From: an uncultured Campylobacter sp.
Lineage (GTDB): Bacteria; Campylobacterota; Campylobacteria; Campylobacterales; Campylobacteraceae
Direction: 5' to 3'
Length of the DNA: 20,082 bases
Assembly (NCBI GenBank): GCA_947090385.1
Contig: CAMUNZ010000020.1
Coordinates: forward strand, 1 to 20,082
Below, piece after piece: positions 7,253-15,205 of this stretch. A program made the position numbers and the translations under genes. Under the pieces are notes generated by a model. It was not told the origin of the DNA, did not search any database, and saw only the letters and a list, made by a program, of their open reading frames with translations. The stretch's first letter is position 1. The number at the start of each line of letters is the position of its first letter.

Positions 7253-9094
7253 TTAATCAACCGTTTTTAAATATCCATTATCATTTAAAAATAGATAAAG
7301 TTCACCCAAAATGTGCTTTTTTTGTTTTTCATCAACAAGTGATGATTTTTCAATTCTTTCATTTAATGTATCTCTTATCTCATAAACATCGTAATCCATA
7401 TCATCCATAATGTCTATTACGGATTGAGATTCTATCAAATCGCAAATTTCGTATCCGCCTTTTTCGTTAAGCAAAACTGTGGCTTCTGTAGGATGAACAA
7501 AAAGATTATGATTCATACCCAAAACTTCTTGATAAGCTCCAACCAAGAAAAATCCTAAAAAATATTCTTCATCTTTTTCTATATTTACATCGTGCAAAAA
7601 TAATGGATTTTTTGTGCTGTCAAAACTGATTTCTCCGTCGCTATCACAAGTTATATCCCAAATAGAAGCCGCCCTTGTAGGATTTTCATCAAGTCTAGCA
7701 ATCGGCATAATAGGAAAATTTTGATTTATTCCCCAAAAATCTGGTAAAGATTGAAAAAGCGAGAAATTTACAAGATATTTTTCTTGCACTTCTCCTTGAA
7801 TTTTAAATAAATCGCTAACTCCTGCTTTATTTCCAAGCATCAAAATAGCTTTTTTCATAATCAAATGTGCCAAAATTTCTGAGTTTGATCTATCTTGCAA
7901 ATCACAATAACCAAGATCAAAAAGAGTCAAAATGCTTTCCATATGAGTTATGCTATCGTGAAGATATTCTAATGCGTTTGAAGGTTTTATTGAGCTATAA
8001 AGATCATAAAGTTCTGTGATTAAAGGCGGATTATCTTTTTTTAAATTTAATTTTTCTTCTGTATATTCTTGTGAAAAAAGTTCTAAAACAGGAGCTACTA
8101 AAAGTGCGTGAGTAGCGGCTACATAACGTCCACTTTCTATAAAAATATCAGGTTCTACTTCGTTTTTATTATTTGCTATAGTTTTTAAAAGAAAAACTAC
8201 GTCGTTTGCATATTCTCGTAAAGTATAATTTCTGCTTAAATTTTCTTTAAATTGAGAATATTCAATCGCTAAACCGCCACCTAAATTTATAGCTTTTAGA
8301 TTTTTTGCGCCCATTTTTCTAAGCTCTGCGTATATGTTTCCAGCTTCTGTTAATGCCTTTTTTAGTGGATGAATTTCGTTTATTTGACTTCCTATGTGAA
8401 AATGAATCATTGTAAAATAATCCAATAAATTCGAATCTTTTAATAAATTTATAGCTTCAATTAATTCCGTTGAGGTTAAACCAAATTTTGAATTTATCCC
8501 GCCACTTTTCGCCCAAACTCCAGTTCCACCGCTATGAAGTCGAATTCTAAGTCCGATATTTGGTTTTGGTGCGAATCTCTCTTTTGAGGTTTTTATTATA
8601 GTTTTTAATTCATTTAATCCTTCTATAGTTAAAGTGATATTATGTCCCATTTCAGCGGCGATAAAACCAATATTTATGAGTTCTTTATCTTTAAAACCAT
8701 TGACCGTTATTGGCGCTCCAAAATTGTTATAAGCCATAGCTAAAAGTAGTTCTGCTTTGCTACCAGCTTCTAATCCATAATTATAATCTTTTCCTATTTG
8801 AACTAAATTTTTTACAAATCCTGGATATTGATTTACTTTTAATGGATAAACGGCATTAAATTTTCCACTATATTCAAACTCTTTTCTCGCTCTCTCAAAA
8901 TTTGAATAAATTTCTACGATTTGCTTTTTTATCAAATGCGGAAAACGAAGCAAAATTGGTCCTCTAATCCCGTCATTTCGAACATCTCTTATCATATCTA
9001 TGACGGCTGGTTTAAAATCTGTATTTAAACAAATTCTGCCGCCGTCTATCGTAAAAATTCCATTTCCCCAAATATTTAAACCATAATCATACAT
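7253..9094 (-). CDS. speA: Biosynthetic arginine decarboxylase
   Basis: A 613-residue PLP enzyme of the alanine-racemase fold (type III) that turns arginine into agmatine, the entry to putrescine and spermidine. K86 in YPLKVNQY binds PLP. The barrel carries HFHIGSQ near 231, the glycine-rich LGGGLAIEYS at 271-280 that binds phosphate, and ESGRYVAATHA at 320-330. C483 and D486 in TCDSDGEI form the substrate site shared by this family. A helical insert at about 360-440 and a C-terminal helical domain (about 540-613) give the usual SpeA length, longer than ornithine decarboxylases. The ATG at 9094 overlaps the hisS stop by 8 bases. The other genes of an agmatine-to-putrescine route are not in the window. 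Confidence 0.95.
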   Translation of the reverse strand: MYDYGLNIWGNGIFTIDGGRICLNTDFKPAVIDMIRDVRNDGIRGPILLRFPHLIKKQIVEIYSNFERARKEFEYSGKFNAVYPLKVNQYPGFVKNLVQIGKDYNYGLEAGSKAELLLAMAYNNFGAPITVNGFKDKELINIGFIAAEMGHNITLTIEGLNELKTIIKTSKERFAPKPNIGLRIRLHSGGTGVWAKSGGINSKFGLTSTELIEAINLLKDSNLLDYFTMIHFHIGSQINEIHPLKKALTEAGNIYAELRKMGAKNLKAINLGGGLAIEYSQFKENLSRNYTLREYANDVVFLLKTIANNKNEVEPDIFIESGRYVAATHALLVAPVLELFSQEYTEEKLNLKKDNPPLITELYDLYSSIKPSNALEYLHDSITHMESILTLFDLGYCDLQDRSNSEILAHLIMKKAILMLGNKAGVSDLFKIQGEVQEKYLVNFSLFQSLPDFWGINQNFPIMPIARLDENPTRAASIWDITCDSDGEISFDSTKNPLFLHDVNIEKDEEYFLGFFLVGAYQEVLGMNHNLFVHPTEATVLLNEKGGYEICDLIESQSVIDIMDDMDYDVYEIRDTLNERIEKSSLVDEKQKKHILGELYLFLNDNGYLKTVD

Positions 9095-10316
9095 TAAATT
9101 TATCCTCTAAACTTGATAAAGAAATTTTTTCATCTTCTCCATTTTCTAAATTTTTACACCAAATTTCGCCATTTTTTGCTTCATCTTCTCCAAGACACAA
9201 GAAAAATTTTGCATTCAAATTGTCGGCATTTTTTAAATGTTTTTGTGGAGATTTTGCTTTGTAAGAAATTTCTGTTTTATAAAATTTTCTAAATTTTATA
9301 CCAATTTTAAAAATTTCATCGATATATTTTTCATCCAAAGCACAAATATAAACTCCTTCTCTTGTTTTGCTGTTTTCTTTTGTGCTTAAAATTTCCATAA
9401 TTCTTTCTATTCCTAAAGCAAATCCTACGCCAAAAGTAGGTTTTCCACCAAGAAATTCAACTAATCTATCATATCTTCCGCCACCTAAAACTGCGCTTTG
9501 TGAGCCAATCTCGTCGCTTATAAATTCAAATGCAGTTTTGCAATAATAATCCAATCCTCTGACTAATTTTGGATCTATTTCGTAAGAAAGTCCATTTTCT
9601 TTTAAAATTTCTTGCAATTTATCAAAATCTTTCTTGCAATTTTCGTTTAAATTTTGTGTTATTAATGGTGCGTCTTTTAAAATTTTTTGACAATTCTCGT
9701 TTTTACAATCCAAAACTCTTATTGGATTTGTTGAAATTCTTCTTTTGCAATCTTCGCAAAGTTCTTTTGTTTTAAGGAATTTTATAAGTTTTTCTTTATA
9801 TTTTGGTGTGCAATCGTTATCTCCTAAAGAGTTAATTTTAAGATGAAATTTAACTCCTAAATTTTTCAAAATTTCAGCTCCTAGCAAAATTACGCTCGCA
9901 TCTTCATAAACTGATTTTTCGCCAAAACATTCTATTCCAAATTGATGAAATTCTCTTAAACGCCCTTTTTGTGGTCTTTCATATCTAAACATAGAGCCAA
10001 AATAATAAAATTTTTTAACTCCGCCATTTCTATCAAATTTTGCCTCAATAAAAGCTCTTACAACTCCAGCTGTGCCTTCTGGTCTTAAACAAACATCGTT
10101 GTCACCTTTATCTTTAAATTCATACATCTCTTTTCCGACTATGTCGCTACTTTCGCCGACACTTCTAAGAAAAAGCGAAGTGTTTTCAAGTTTTGGTGTT
10201 TCTATAAAATTATATCCGTAATTTTTAGCTGTTTTTTCACAAATTTTTATAATTTTTTCATATAAAAAACTTCTATCTTCAAATATATCTTTCATCCCGC
10301 GAAGTGCTGTAATCAT
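9087..10316 (-). CDS. hisS: Histidyl-tRNA synthetase
   Basis: A 409-residue class II synthetase that charges tRNA-His. It begins with ALRGMKDIF at 4-12, typical of HisRS. Motif 2 includes FRYERPQKGRLREFHQ at 110-125, followed by FGIECFG. The histidine-specific region reads LVRGLDYYCKTAFEF at 251-265. LGGGRYDRL from 278 and GVGFALGIERI at 296-306 (motif 3) complete the active site. C187, C190, C204 and C209 form a possible metal-binding cluster in the insertion domain; similar cysteines occur in many bacterial HisRS. The anticodon-binding domain is the last 90 or so residues. ATG 10316 overlaps the tmk stop by 4 bases (ATGA). Confidence 0.96.
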   Translation of the reverse strand: MITALRGMKDIFEDRSFLYEKIIKICEKTAKNYGYNFIETPKLENTSLFLRSVGESSDIVGKEMYEFKDKGDNDVCLRPEGTAGVVRAFIEAKFDRNGGVKKFYYFGSMFRYERPQKGRLREFHQFGIECFGEKSVYEDASVILLGAEILKNLGVKFHLKINSLGDNDCTPKYKEKLIKFLKTKELCEDCKRRISTNPIRVLDCKNENCQKILKDAPLITQNLNENCKKDFDKLQEILKENGLSYEIDPKLVRGLDYYCKTAFEFISDEIGSQSAVLGGGRYDRLVEFLGGKPTFGVGFALGIERIMEILSTKENSKTREGVYICALDEKYIDEIFKIGIKFRKFYKTEISYKAKSPQKHLKNADNLNAKFFLCLGEDEAKNGEIWCKNLENGEDEKISLSSLEDKFNV

Positions 10317-10888
10317 CGTATATACTCCGTAATTTTTTGTGTAATTATATCAATATTTTGTGTCGCGTCAATATCCAAAAAATCTAGGTTTAAAAATTCT
10401 AAAATTTTTTTCATATTTTCTTGAACTAGCATTAAATATTTTATGCCTCTTTCTTCGATTTTGTCATTTGTGTTACGCATTTTTAATCTATTTTTTAAAG
10501 AAATTTCATCTATTCTGAAAAATATAAATTTATCTCCTAAAAAATTATTTAATGCAAATTTATTTAAATTTATCAGTTCTAAAATGGATAAATTTGGCTC
10601 ATTTGCTAAAGCGTAAGCGATGCCAGATATAAATCCACGGTCGCAAAATATCAATTTGTTTAAATTTGGTTTTAAAACTTTTTCGAAATGCTCCGCTCTG
10701 TCCGCTAAAAATAGTAAAAATTCCGCTTTTTTTGACAAATTTTTATCGTATAGCAAAATTTCTCTTGCCATTTTTCCAAATTTTGTATCGCCCGGTTCGT
10801 AAGTTTTAAAAGTGTCAAATTTTTGTGATAAACGAGAAATTTGAGTCGATTTTCCAACTCCGTCAATTCCTTCAAAATACACTAACAT
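10313..10888 (-). CDS. tmk: Thymidylate kinase
   Basis: A 191-residue P-loop kinase that phosphorylates dTMP to dTDP for DNA synthesis. GIDGVGKST at 7-15 is the P-loop, EPGDTKFG at 31-38 corresponds to the REPGGTxxG dTMP-site loop (Tyr replaces the leading Arg), and FCDRGFISGIAYA at 81-93 holds the DR pair at 83-84. The lid segment near 140-155 contains ERGIKYLMLVQE. The length is on the short side of normal and the protein appears complete. The ATG at 10888 overlaps the coaD stop by 7 bases, and hisS starts within its stop codon, so it belongs to the same message. Confidence 0.94.
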   Translation of the reverse strand: MLVYFEGIDGVGKSTQISRLSQKFDTFKTYEPGDTKFGKMAREILLYDKNLSKKAEFLLFLADRAEHFEKVLKPNLNKLIFCDRGFISGIAYALANEPNLSILELINLNKFALNNFLGDKFIFFRIDEISLKNRLKMRNTNDKIEERGIKYLMLVQENMKKILEFLNLDFLDIDATQNIDIITQKITEYIR

Positions 10889-11364
10889 CGTTTATACTTT
10901 TGCATTAGATTATAAACATCTTGTGGAACTAAATGACTAGCATCTCCGCCATGCGCAAAAACCGCACGAACGATAGAGCTTGAAATAAAAGCATTTTTTA
11001 AACTTGGCATTAAATAAACAGTGTCAATTTTATCCCATAAAGATGAGTTTGCGTATCCCATTTGCAATTCATACTCAAAGTCACTAACAGCGCGAAGACC
11101 TCGGATAATATAATTTATATTGTTTTGCTTAGCAAAATCTACAAGCAAATTATCAAATCCTAAAACTTCAACTTTTTCCAAATTTTTTGTAGCGATTTTT
11201 GCCATCTCTATTCTTTCTTGAAGGCTAAAATATGGATTTTTTACCTCATTTTCGGCCACTGCTACGATGATTTTGTCAAAAATTTGCTTAGCCCTAATAA
11301 TAACATCTAAATGCCCATTTGTAATCGGATCGAAAGTTCCTGAATATATGCAAGATTTTTTCAA
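10882..11364 (-). CDS. coaD: Phosphopantetheine adenylyltransferase
   Basis: A 160-residue nucleotidyltransferase that joins 4'-phosphopantetheine and ATP to form dephospho-CoA. It has the GTFDPITNGH signature with H18, the IRGLRAVSDFEYEL segment at 88-100 for substrate binding, and AFISSSIVR at 125-133, the usual ISSS motif. Length is normal. The start codon is TTG at 11364: the product must begin here because the family's first strand (MKKSCIYSGTFDP) follows directly and there is no nearby ATG. GGAG within the end of ubiX lies 5 bases before the TTG. The ubiX stop is only one base away, so translation is probably coupled. It shares the CoA pathway with coaBC further along this gene run. Confidence 0.95.
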   Translation of the reverse strand: MKKSCIYSGTFDPITNGHLDVIIRAKQIFDKIIVAVAENEVKNPYFSLQERIEMAKIATKNLEKVEVLGFDNLLVDFAKQNNINYIIRGLRAVSDFEYELQMGYANSSLWDKIDTVYLMPSLKNAFISSSIVRAVFAHGGDASHLVPQDVYNLMQKYKRC

Positions 11365-11365
11365 T

Positions 11366-11932
11366 TTAACTCCATTTTTTGTATAAATTATGCTTTAAAT
11401 TTAAACAATCAAGCCATTTTCCAACTATAAAATTATAAATTTCATCTAAATTTTTTGGATTTGTATAATCTGAAATTATAGGTGGTGCGATCAATACACC
11501 AAGACGGCTTAAATTTGCCATTTGTTCGCAATTTATCGTAGAAAATGGCATTTCTCTAATACCCAAAATTAAATCTTTTTTTTCTTTTAATGCTACAGCT
11601 GCGCTTCTTAAAATCAAGGTGTCGCAAATTCCTGCGTTAATTTTTGCAAGTGAGTTTATGGAGCAGGGCGCGATTATGGTTTTTTCTATGGCAAATGATC
11701 CAGAACTAGGGGATGCACTTAAATCATCATCATCAAAAAATATTAAATTTTTGTTTGTTTTTATTTTTTCGTAAAGTTCTAAATTTTGTTTGTTATTTTC
11801 GCTTTTTAAAACAATTTTTGCGTTTTTGCTAAAGATTACAAAATTTTCGTTATTTAGTTTTAAAAGCTCTTTAATCAATCTCAATCCGCAACTTATCAAA
11901 CTAGCACCGCTTACACAAACTAAAATTTTCAT
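11366..11932 (-). CDS. ubiX: UbiX-type flavin prenyltransferase
   Basis: A 188-residue flavoprotein of the UbiX/Pad1 family, which joins dimethylallyl phosphate to FMN to make prenyl-FMN, the cofactor of UbiD-type decarboxylases. Visible: VSGAS at 8-12 in the N-terminal nucleotide fold, the IIAPCSINSLAKINAGICD block at 86-104 for FMN binding, and the REMPFS loop at 126-131, matching the RETPLS motif of the family. The acidic DDDDLSASPSSGSF stretch near 67-80 fits UbiX rather than the related CoaC half of CoaBC. No ubiD is in the window. It is the first gene after the tRNA-Gly, 95 bases away, and has no clear ribosome site before ATG 11932. In C. jejuni, from memory, flgA lies upstream of it; it is absent here. 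Confidence 0.92.
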   Translation of the reverse strand: MKILVCVSGASLISCGLRLIKELLKLNNENFVIFSKNAKIVLKSENNKQNLELYEKIKTNKNLIFFDDDDLSASPSSGSFAIEKTIIAPCSINSLAKINAGICDTLILRSAAVALKEKKDLILGIREMPFSTINCEQMANLSRLGVLIAPPIISDYTNPKNLDEIYNFIVGKWLDCLNLKHNLYKKWS

Positions 11933-12027
11933 TTAATTTTAACTTTATTTAATAATTTTTAAAAGCTCGGATTTTATTATTTTTTTAATTAAAAACTATT
12001 AAAAAATTTGTTTCTGTGATTTATAAA

Positions 12028-12103
12028 TGGAGCGGGAAACGAGAGTCGAACTCCGCGACATCAACCATGGCAAGGTCGCGCTCTACCACTGAGCTATTCC
12101 CGC
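12028..12103 (-). tRNA. tRNA-Gly (anticodon GCC), with an irregular T-arm
   Basis: On the minus strand the acceptor arms GCGGGAA and TTCCCGC pair perfectly, followed by discriminator T and an encoded CCA (12030-12028). The D-arm is GCTC/GAGC with a 7-base loop. The anticodon stem CGACC/GGTTG (one G-T pair) encloses TTGCCAT, giving anticodon GCC. The T-arm is unusual: the 5' side reads GCGGAG (6 bases) against CTCGT (5 bases) around the TTCGACT loop, so one G is extra or bulged compared with the regular GCGAG/CTCGT form. It lies between moeA and ubiX on the same strand and has its own promoter. Confidence 0.93.
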
Positions 12104-12117
12104 AAAAAAGAAGGTAA

Positions 12118-12145
12118 ATTTTATCTTTTTTATTTTGTTTGTCAA
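12118..12145 (-). promoter_or_regulatory. Promoter of tRNA-Gly (-35 TTGACA, 16-base spacer, -10 TAAAAT)
   Basis: On the minus strand a perfect TTGACA (12145-12140) lies just past the moeA stop codon. After 16 bases comes GATAAAAT, with -10 hexamer TAAAAT at 12123-12118. Transcription would begin near 12111, 8 bases before the mature tRNA 5' end. This is the best sigma-70 type promoter in the window. I see no convincing terminator between the tRNA and ubiX, so it may also feed the downstream housekeeping genes. Confidence 0.7.
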
Positions 12146-12147
12146 AT

Positions 12148-13314
12148 TTAAAGTAAATCCATCACCAAAATTTCGCTATTTTTTTCTATTTTCGAAACGC
12201 CTTCTTCAATCAAAGCGACGGCATTTTGACTTGATAAATTCGTAATTTGATAAGAATAAATTTTATTTAAAGGCAAAAATTCATCATTTTTCAAAATTCC
12301 AAAAACAAAGTTTGCACGATTTTCGTTTAATTTTATCTCTTTTGCAACTTTTGCTTTTTTAGGTTTTTGTAGTTTAAATCCGCAAAATTTTGCCACACAA
12401 GGCAAAACAAAAAACATAGTTACCAAATAAGCCGATCCTGGATTGCCTGGCAAAACAAAAGCCAATCTCTTATCTTTTTTAAAAACTTTATTCATTTTTC
12501 CAGGTTTTACTTTGACATTTTCTACTATTTTTTCGTAATTAATTTCAAGATATGCTGTTTTTACAAAATCAGCTTCGCCTTTGCTTGCGCCACCGCTTGA
12601 AATTATAAAATCATAATCTTCACAAGTTTTTAGGAATTTTTTCAACTCTTCTAAATCATCTTTTATAATCCCTTTGTAATCGCAAGAAATTCCAAATTTT
12701 GCAAACATAGTAATTATCGCATAAGAATTTGAATCATAAATTTCTGCCATTTCTAAGTTTTGATCAAGGCTTTTAATCTCATTTCCAGTCGAAAATACCG
12801 CGATTTTTGGCAATGTTTTTACATAAATTTTATTTATTCCTTGAGAAGCTATTAACATAATTTTTGTTGAGTTTAAAATTTCTCCTTTTTTTAAAAGTAA
12901 ATCACCTTTTTTAAACTCTTCGCCTTCAAATTTGCAAGCGTTGAATTGTTTTATATCTTTTGGAATTATTAAATATCCATTTTTATCTAAATTTTCATCT
13001 TCAATTGGCAAAGTTGTATCGCTATTTTGTGGATAAATCGCGCCTGTCATTATTTTCATGCATTCGAATTTGCCGATTTTTTGCAATTTTTCTCCAGCAA
13101 AACTAGCCCCTACGATTTTTAAAGGAGCATTTTTATCGCAAAAATTAAAAGCATATCCGTCAAGCGCTGAATTATTAAATTTTGGTGAGTTTAAAGTCGC
13201 AAAAATATCTTCGCCTAAAACTCTATTTATCGCTTTTAAAAGCGGAATTTTCTCGGTTTTTTCATTTCGAATTGTGTTTTGTAAAATTACATTTAAAGCT
13301 TCATTTGCATTCAT
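12148..13314 (-). CDS. moeA: Molybdopterin molybdenumtransferase MoeA
   Basis: A 388-residue enzyme that inserts molybdate (or tungstate) into adenylated molybdopterin. It shows PKFNNSALDGYAF at 44-56, where the common FDNSAMDGYA motif has Asn for the first Asp but keeps the LDGYA Asp; MTGAIYP from 89; FSTGNEI at 174-180; DSNSYAI at 194-200; SSGGASKGEADF at 239-250, the MoCF-biosynthesis domain signature; and VLPGNPGSAYLV at 287-298. A C-terminal beta domain (about 310-388) completes the usual layout. ATG 13314 overlaps the murA stop by 4 bases (ATGA), an unusual pairing of pathways but probably one message. The stop lies beside the tRNA-Gly promoter. No other molybdenum cofactor genes are in the window. 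Confidence 0.93.
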   Translation of the reverse strand: MNANEALNVILQNTIRNEKTEKIPLLKAINRVLGEDIFATLNSPKFNNSALDGYAFNFCDKNAPLKIVGASFAGEKLQKIGKFECMKIMTGAIYPQNSDTTLPIEDENLDKNGYLIIPKDIKQFNACKFEGEEFKKGDLLLKKGEILNSTKIMLIASQGINKIYVKTLPKIAVFSTGNEIKSLDQNLEMAEIYDSNSYAIITMFAKFGISCDYKGIIKDDLEELKKFLKTCEDYDFIISSGGASKGEADFVKTAYLEINYEKIVENVKVKPGKMNKVFKKDKRLAFVLPGNPGSAYLVTMFFVLPCVAKFCGFKLQKPKKAKVAKEIKLNENRANFVFGILKNDEFLPLNKIYSYQITNLSSQNAVALIEEGVSKIEKNSEILVMDLL

Positions 13315-14576
13315 TCGCTCAATCTTTCTATGTCGGCTCCGACATTTTTTAATTTAGTTTCGATATTTTCATAGCCTCTGTCTAAATGATAAATTCTGTG
13401 AATTTTGCTAACCTTGTCGCAACTTAAAGCAGCTATTATCAAAGCAGAACTTGCTCTTAAATCTGTAGCCATCACATCTGCACCATTTAACTCTTTTTTT
13501 CCGTAAATTGTTGCTATATGCCCATTTAATCTAATATCTGCGCCCATTCTGCAAAGTTCGCTTGCGTGCATAAAACGATTTTCAAAAAGTCTTTCATCGA
13601 TTACGCTAACTCCGTTTGCTACGCAACAAAGTGCCATAAATTGCGCTTGCATATCTGTTGGAAATCCTGGAAATTCTGTCGTTATGATATCTATCGGTTT
13701 TATCTCTTCGCAAGGTAAAATCGTAATTTTATTTTTTGAAATTTCAAAGTTAAAGCCCATTTTTTCAAGTTTATTTATAATTGCTTCAAGATGAGAAATT
13801 TCTACATTTTCTAAACAAATTTTGCTTTTTGTGATTGCTGCCACGCAAAGATAAGTTCCAGCTTCTATCCTATCTGGAATTACTTTAAATTCTTGAATTT
13901 TTAGAAGTTTTCCATCTGTGCCGTTTATGATTAATTCGTTTGTTCCTACGCCTTTTATATCAACTCCGCTGTTTTGTAAAATTTCACAAAGTTGCACGAC
14001 TTCTGGCTCCATGGCTACATTTGTGATTTTTGTAACTCCTTTTGCAAGGCTTGCTGCCATTATGATATTTTCAGATCCTGTAACTGTGATTTTATCAAAA
14101 ACTATATTTGCACCTTTTAAGCCTTCTGGCGCAGTTGCGACGATATAACCATCTTTTATTTCTATTTTTGCGCCCATTTTTTCAAGCGCATTTAAATGCA
14201 AATCTATCGGTCTTGCTCCGATCGCGCAACCGCCCGGAAGGCTAACTTCACAATGTCTAAATCTAGCTAAAAGTGGCCCCAAAACTAAGATTGAAGCGCG
14301 CATTTTTCTTACGATATCATAAACCGCTTTTGTGGAATTTATGTCTTTTGTATCAATCTTAACTTGATTTTTATTGATAAATTCACATTTTGAGCCTAAA
14401 TTTTGTAAAAGTAAAATTAAAGTTTTTATATCAGCTACATTTGGGATATTTTTTATTAAAATTGGATTTTTAGCTAAAATACTCATCGCAATTAATGGCA
14501 AAGCTGCGTTTTTTGCGCCACTTATTTTTATATTTCCTGATAATTTTTTTCCACCGATAATTTTCAAATAATCCAT
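13311..14576 (-). CDS. murA: UDP-N-acetylglucosamine 1-carboxyvinyltransferase
   Basis: A 421-residue enzyme that transfers enolpyruvate from PEP to UDP-N-acetylglucosamine, the first committed step of peptidoglycan synthesis. K22 lies in SGAKNAALP, and C117 in LPGGCAIGARPIDLH matches the fosfomycin-binding Cys115 of E. coli, so the target residue for that drug is present. The Asp of FPGFPTDMQAQF (near 300) is the likely catalytic base. Length matches the family. I start it at ATG 14576, which has AAAGG 6 to 7 bases upstream; an in-frame TTG at 14582 would add two residues but sits too close to that ribosome site. It is the first gene of the long minus-strand run, and glmU, which makes its substrate, is in the same run. 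Confidence 0.96.
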   Translation of the reverse strand: MDYLKIIGGKKLSGNIKISGAKNAALPLIAMSILAKNPILIKNIPNVADIKTLILLLQNLGSKCEFINKNQVKIDTKDINSTKAVYDIVRKMRASILVLGPLLARFRHCEVSLPGGCAIGARPIDLHLNALEKMGAKIEIKDGYIVATAPEGLKGANIVFDKITVTGSENIIMAASLAKGVTKITNVAMEPEVVQLCEILQNSGVDIKGVGTNELIINGTDGKLLKIQEFKVIPDRIEAGTYLCVAAITKSKICLENVEISHLEAIINKLEKMGFNFEISKNKITILPCEEIKPIDIITTEFPGFPTDMQAQFMALCCVANGVSVIDERLFENRFMHASELCRMGADIRLNGHIATIYGKKELNGADVMATDLRASSALIIAALSCDKVSKIHRIYHLDRGYENIETKLKNVGADIERLSE

Positions 14577-14615
14577 TTTCAACCTTTAAAAAGGTCACAT
14601 TTTACAAAAAATAAT

Positions 14616-14621
14616 GTTATA
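14616..14621 (-). promoter_or_regulatory. Probable -10 box of the murA promoter
   Basis: In the 101-base divergent region between murA and the rhomboid gene, the minus strand reads ACTTTTGTATAACAT. TATAAC, after a T-run and G, fits the Campylobacter -10 form. It predicts a start near 14609 and a leader of about 33 bases before the murA ATG. No -35 is obvious. It would drive murA and moeA. Confidence 0.5.
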
Positions 14622-14648
14622 CAAAAGTAAAATTTAAAATAAAAATTG

Positions 14649-14654
14649 TAAAAT
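14649..14654 (+). promoter_or_regulatory. Possible -10 box for the rhomboid operon
   Basis: The plus strand carries AATTGTAAAATC; TAAAAT preceded by TTG could act as an extended -10, giving a start near 14661 and a leader of about 17 bases. The AT-richness makes chance matches common, so the call rests mainly on its position before the first gene of the plus-strand operon and back-to-back with the murA promoter. Confidence 0.35.
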
Positions 14655-14677
14655 CAAAAAAACTTTTTGGATTTTTT

Positions 14678-15205
14678 ATGAATTTTATTTACATTTCGAT
14701 ATTTTTAAACTCTATCATTTTTGGTCTAGAATTTATTTTTCAGCTTGATTTTTCTGCTATTTTTGGACTAAATATTTTATTTTTTGATGGATATTTTTGG
14801 CAAATTTTAACTTCTATGTTTTTGCACGCAAATTTTACTCATTTGTTTATGAATATGGCTGTTTTATTTCAGATAGGCTTATTTTTAACTAGATTTTATG
14901 GTGGTTTTAAAATTTTTTTGATTTACATAATTGGCGGAATTTTGGCAAATTTATTTAGTTTAATTTATATTTTTTACATGTTTGAAAATGAAAAATTAAT
15001 AAATATAATCGGCGCAAGTGGCGCAGTTTGCGTTTTGCTTGGCATTTTTGCATTTTTAGATAAAAAAGCCATTATTGGGATTATTTTATCTCTTGTTTTG
15101 ATATCTTTTGTGCCATTATTTTTTAATATAAATATCGCGTGGTTTTCGCATTTTTGCGGGTTTGGAATTGGATTTTTGATGGCAAAATTTTGGAAATTAA
15201 AATGA
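14678..15205 (+). CDS. Rhomboid-family intramembrane serine protease, minimal form
   Basis: A 175-residue protein with about six hydrophobic spans and almost no soluble domain, the minimal bacterial rhomboid core. Active-site residues are in place: H55 and N59 in HANFTHLFMNM (oxyanion side), S114 in IGASGAV (the GxSG nucleophile), and H158 in SHFCGFGIGF (the partner His). F73-Y74-G75-G76 after the second span is in the expected region of the family's first loop. It would cleave membrane-protein substrates within or near the bilayer; the substrate is unknown. It is the first gene of a plus-strand operon, and its stop overlaps the DUF455 start (ATGA). A GGA 7 bases before ATG 14678 is a weak ribosome site. 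An intact active site makes an inactive homologue unlikely. Confidence 0.9.
   Translation: MNFIYISIFLNSIIFGLEFIFQLDFSAIFGLNILFFDGYFWQILTSMFLHANFTHLFMNMAVLFQIGLFLTRFYGGFKIFLIYIIGGILANLFSLIYIFYMFENEKLINIIGASGAVCVLLGIFAFLDKKAIIGIILSLVLISFVPLFFNINIAWFSHFCGFGIGFLMAKFWKLK

Noticed and set aside
11984..11997. Palindrome TTTTTAATTAAAAA between tRNA-Gly and ubiX as terminator or operator
   Set aside because: It is pure A/T with no loop of useful size and would form a very weak hairpin; no family of operators that I know matches it.
15139..15201. Longer DUF455 product starting at ATG 15139
   Set aside because: The extra residues would be read from inside the rhomboid gene in another frame and have no ribosome site; the ATGA overlap at 15202 is the normal junction type in this operon.
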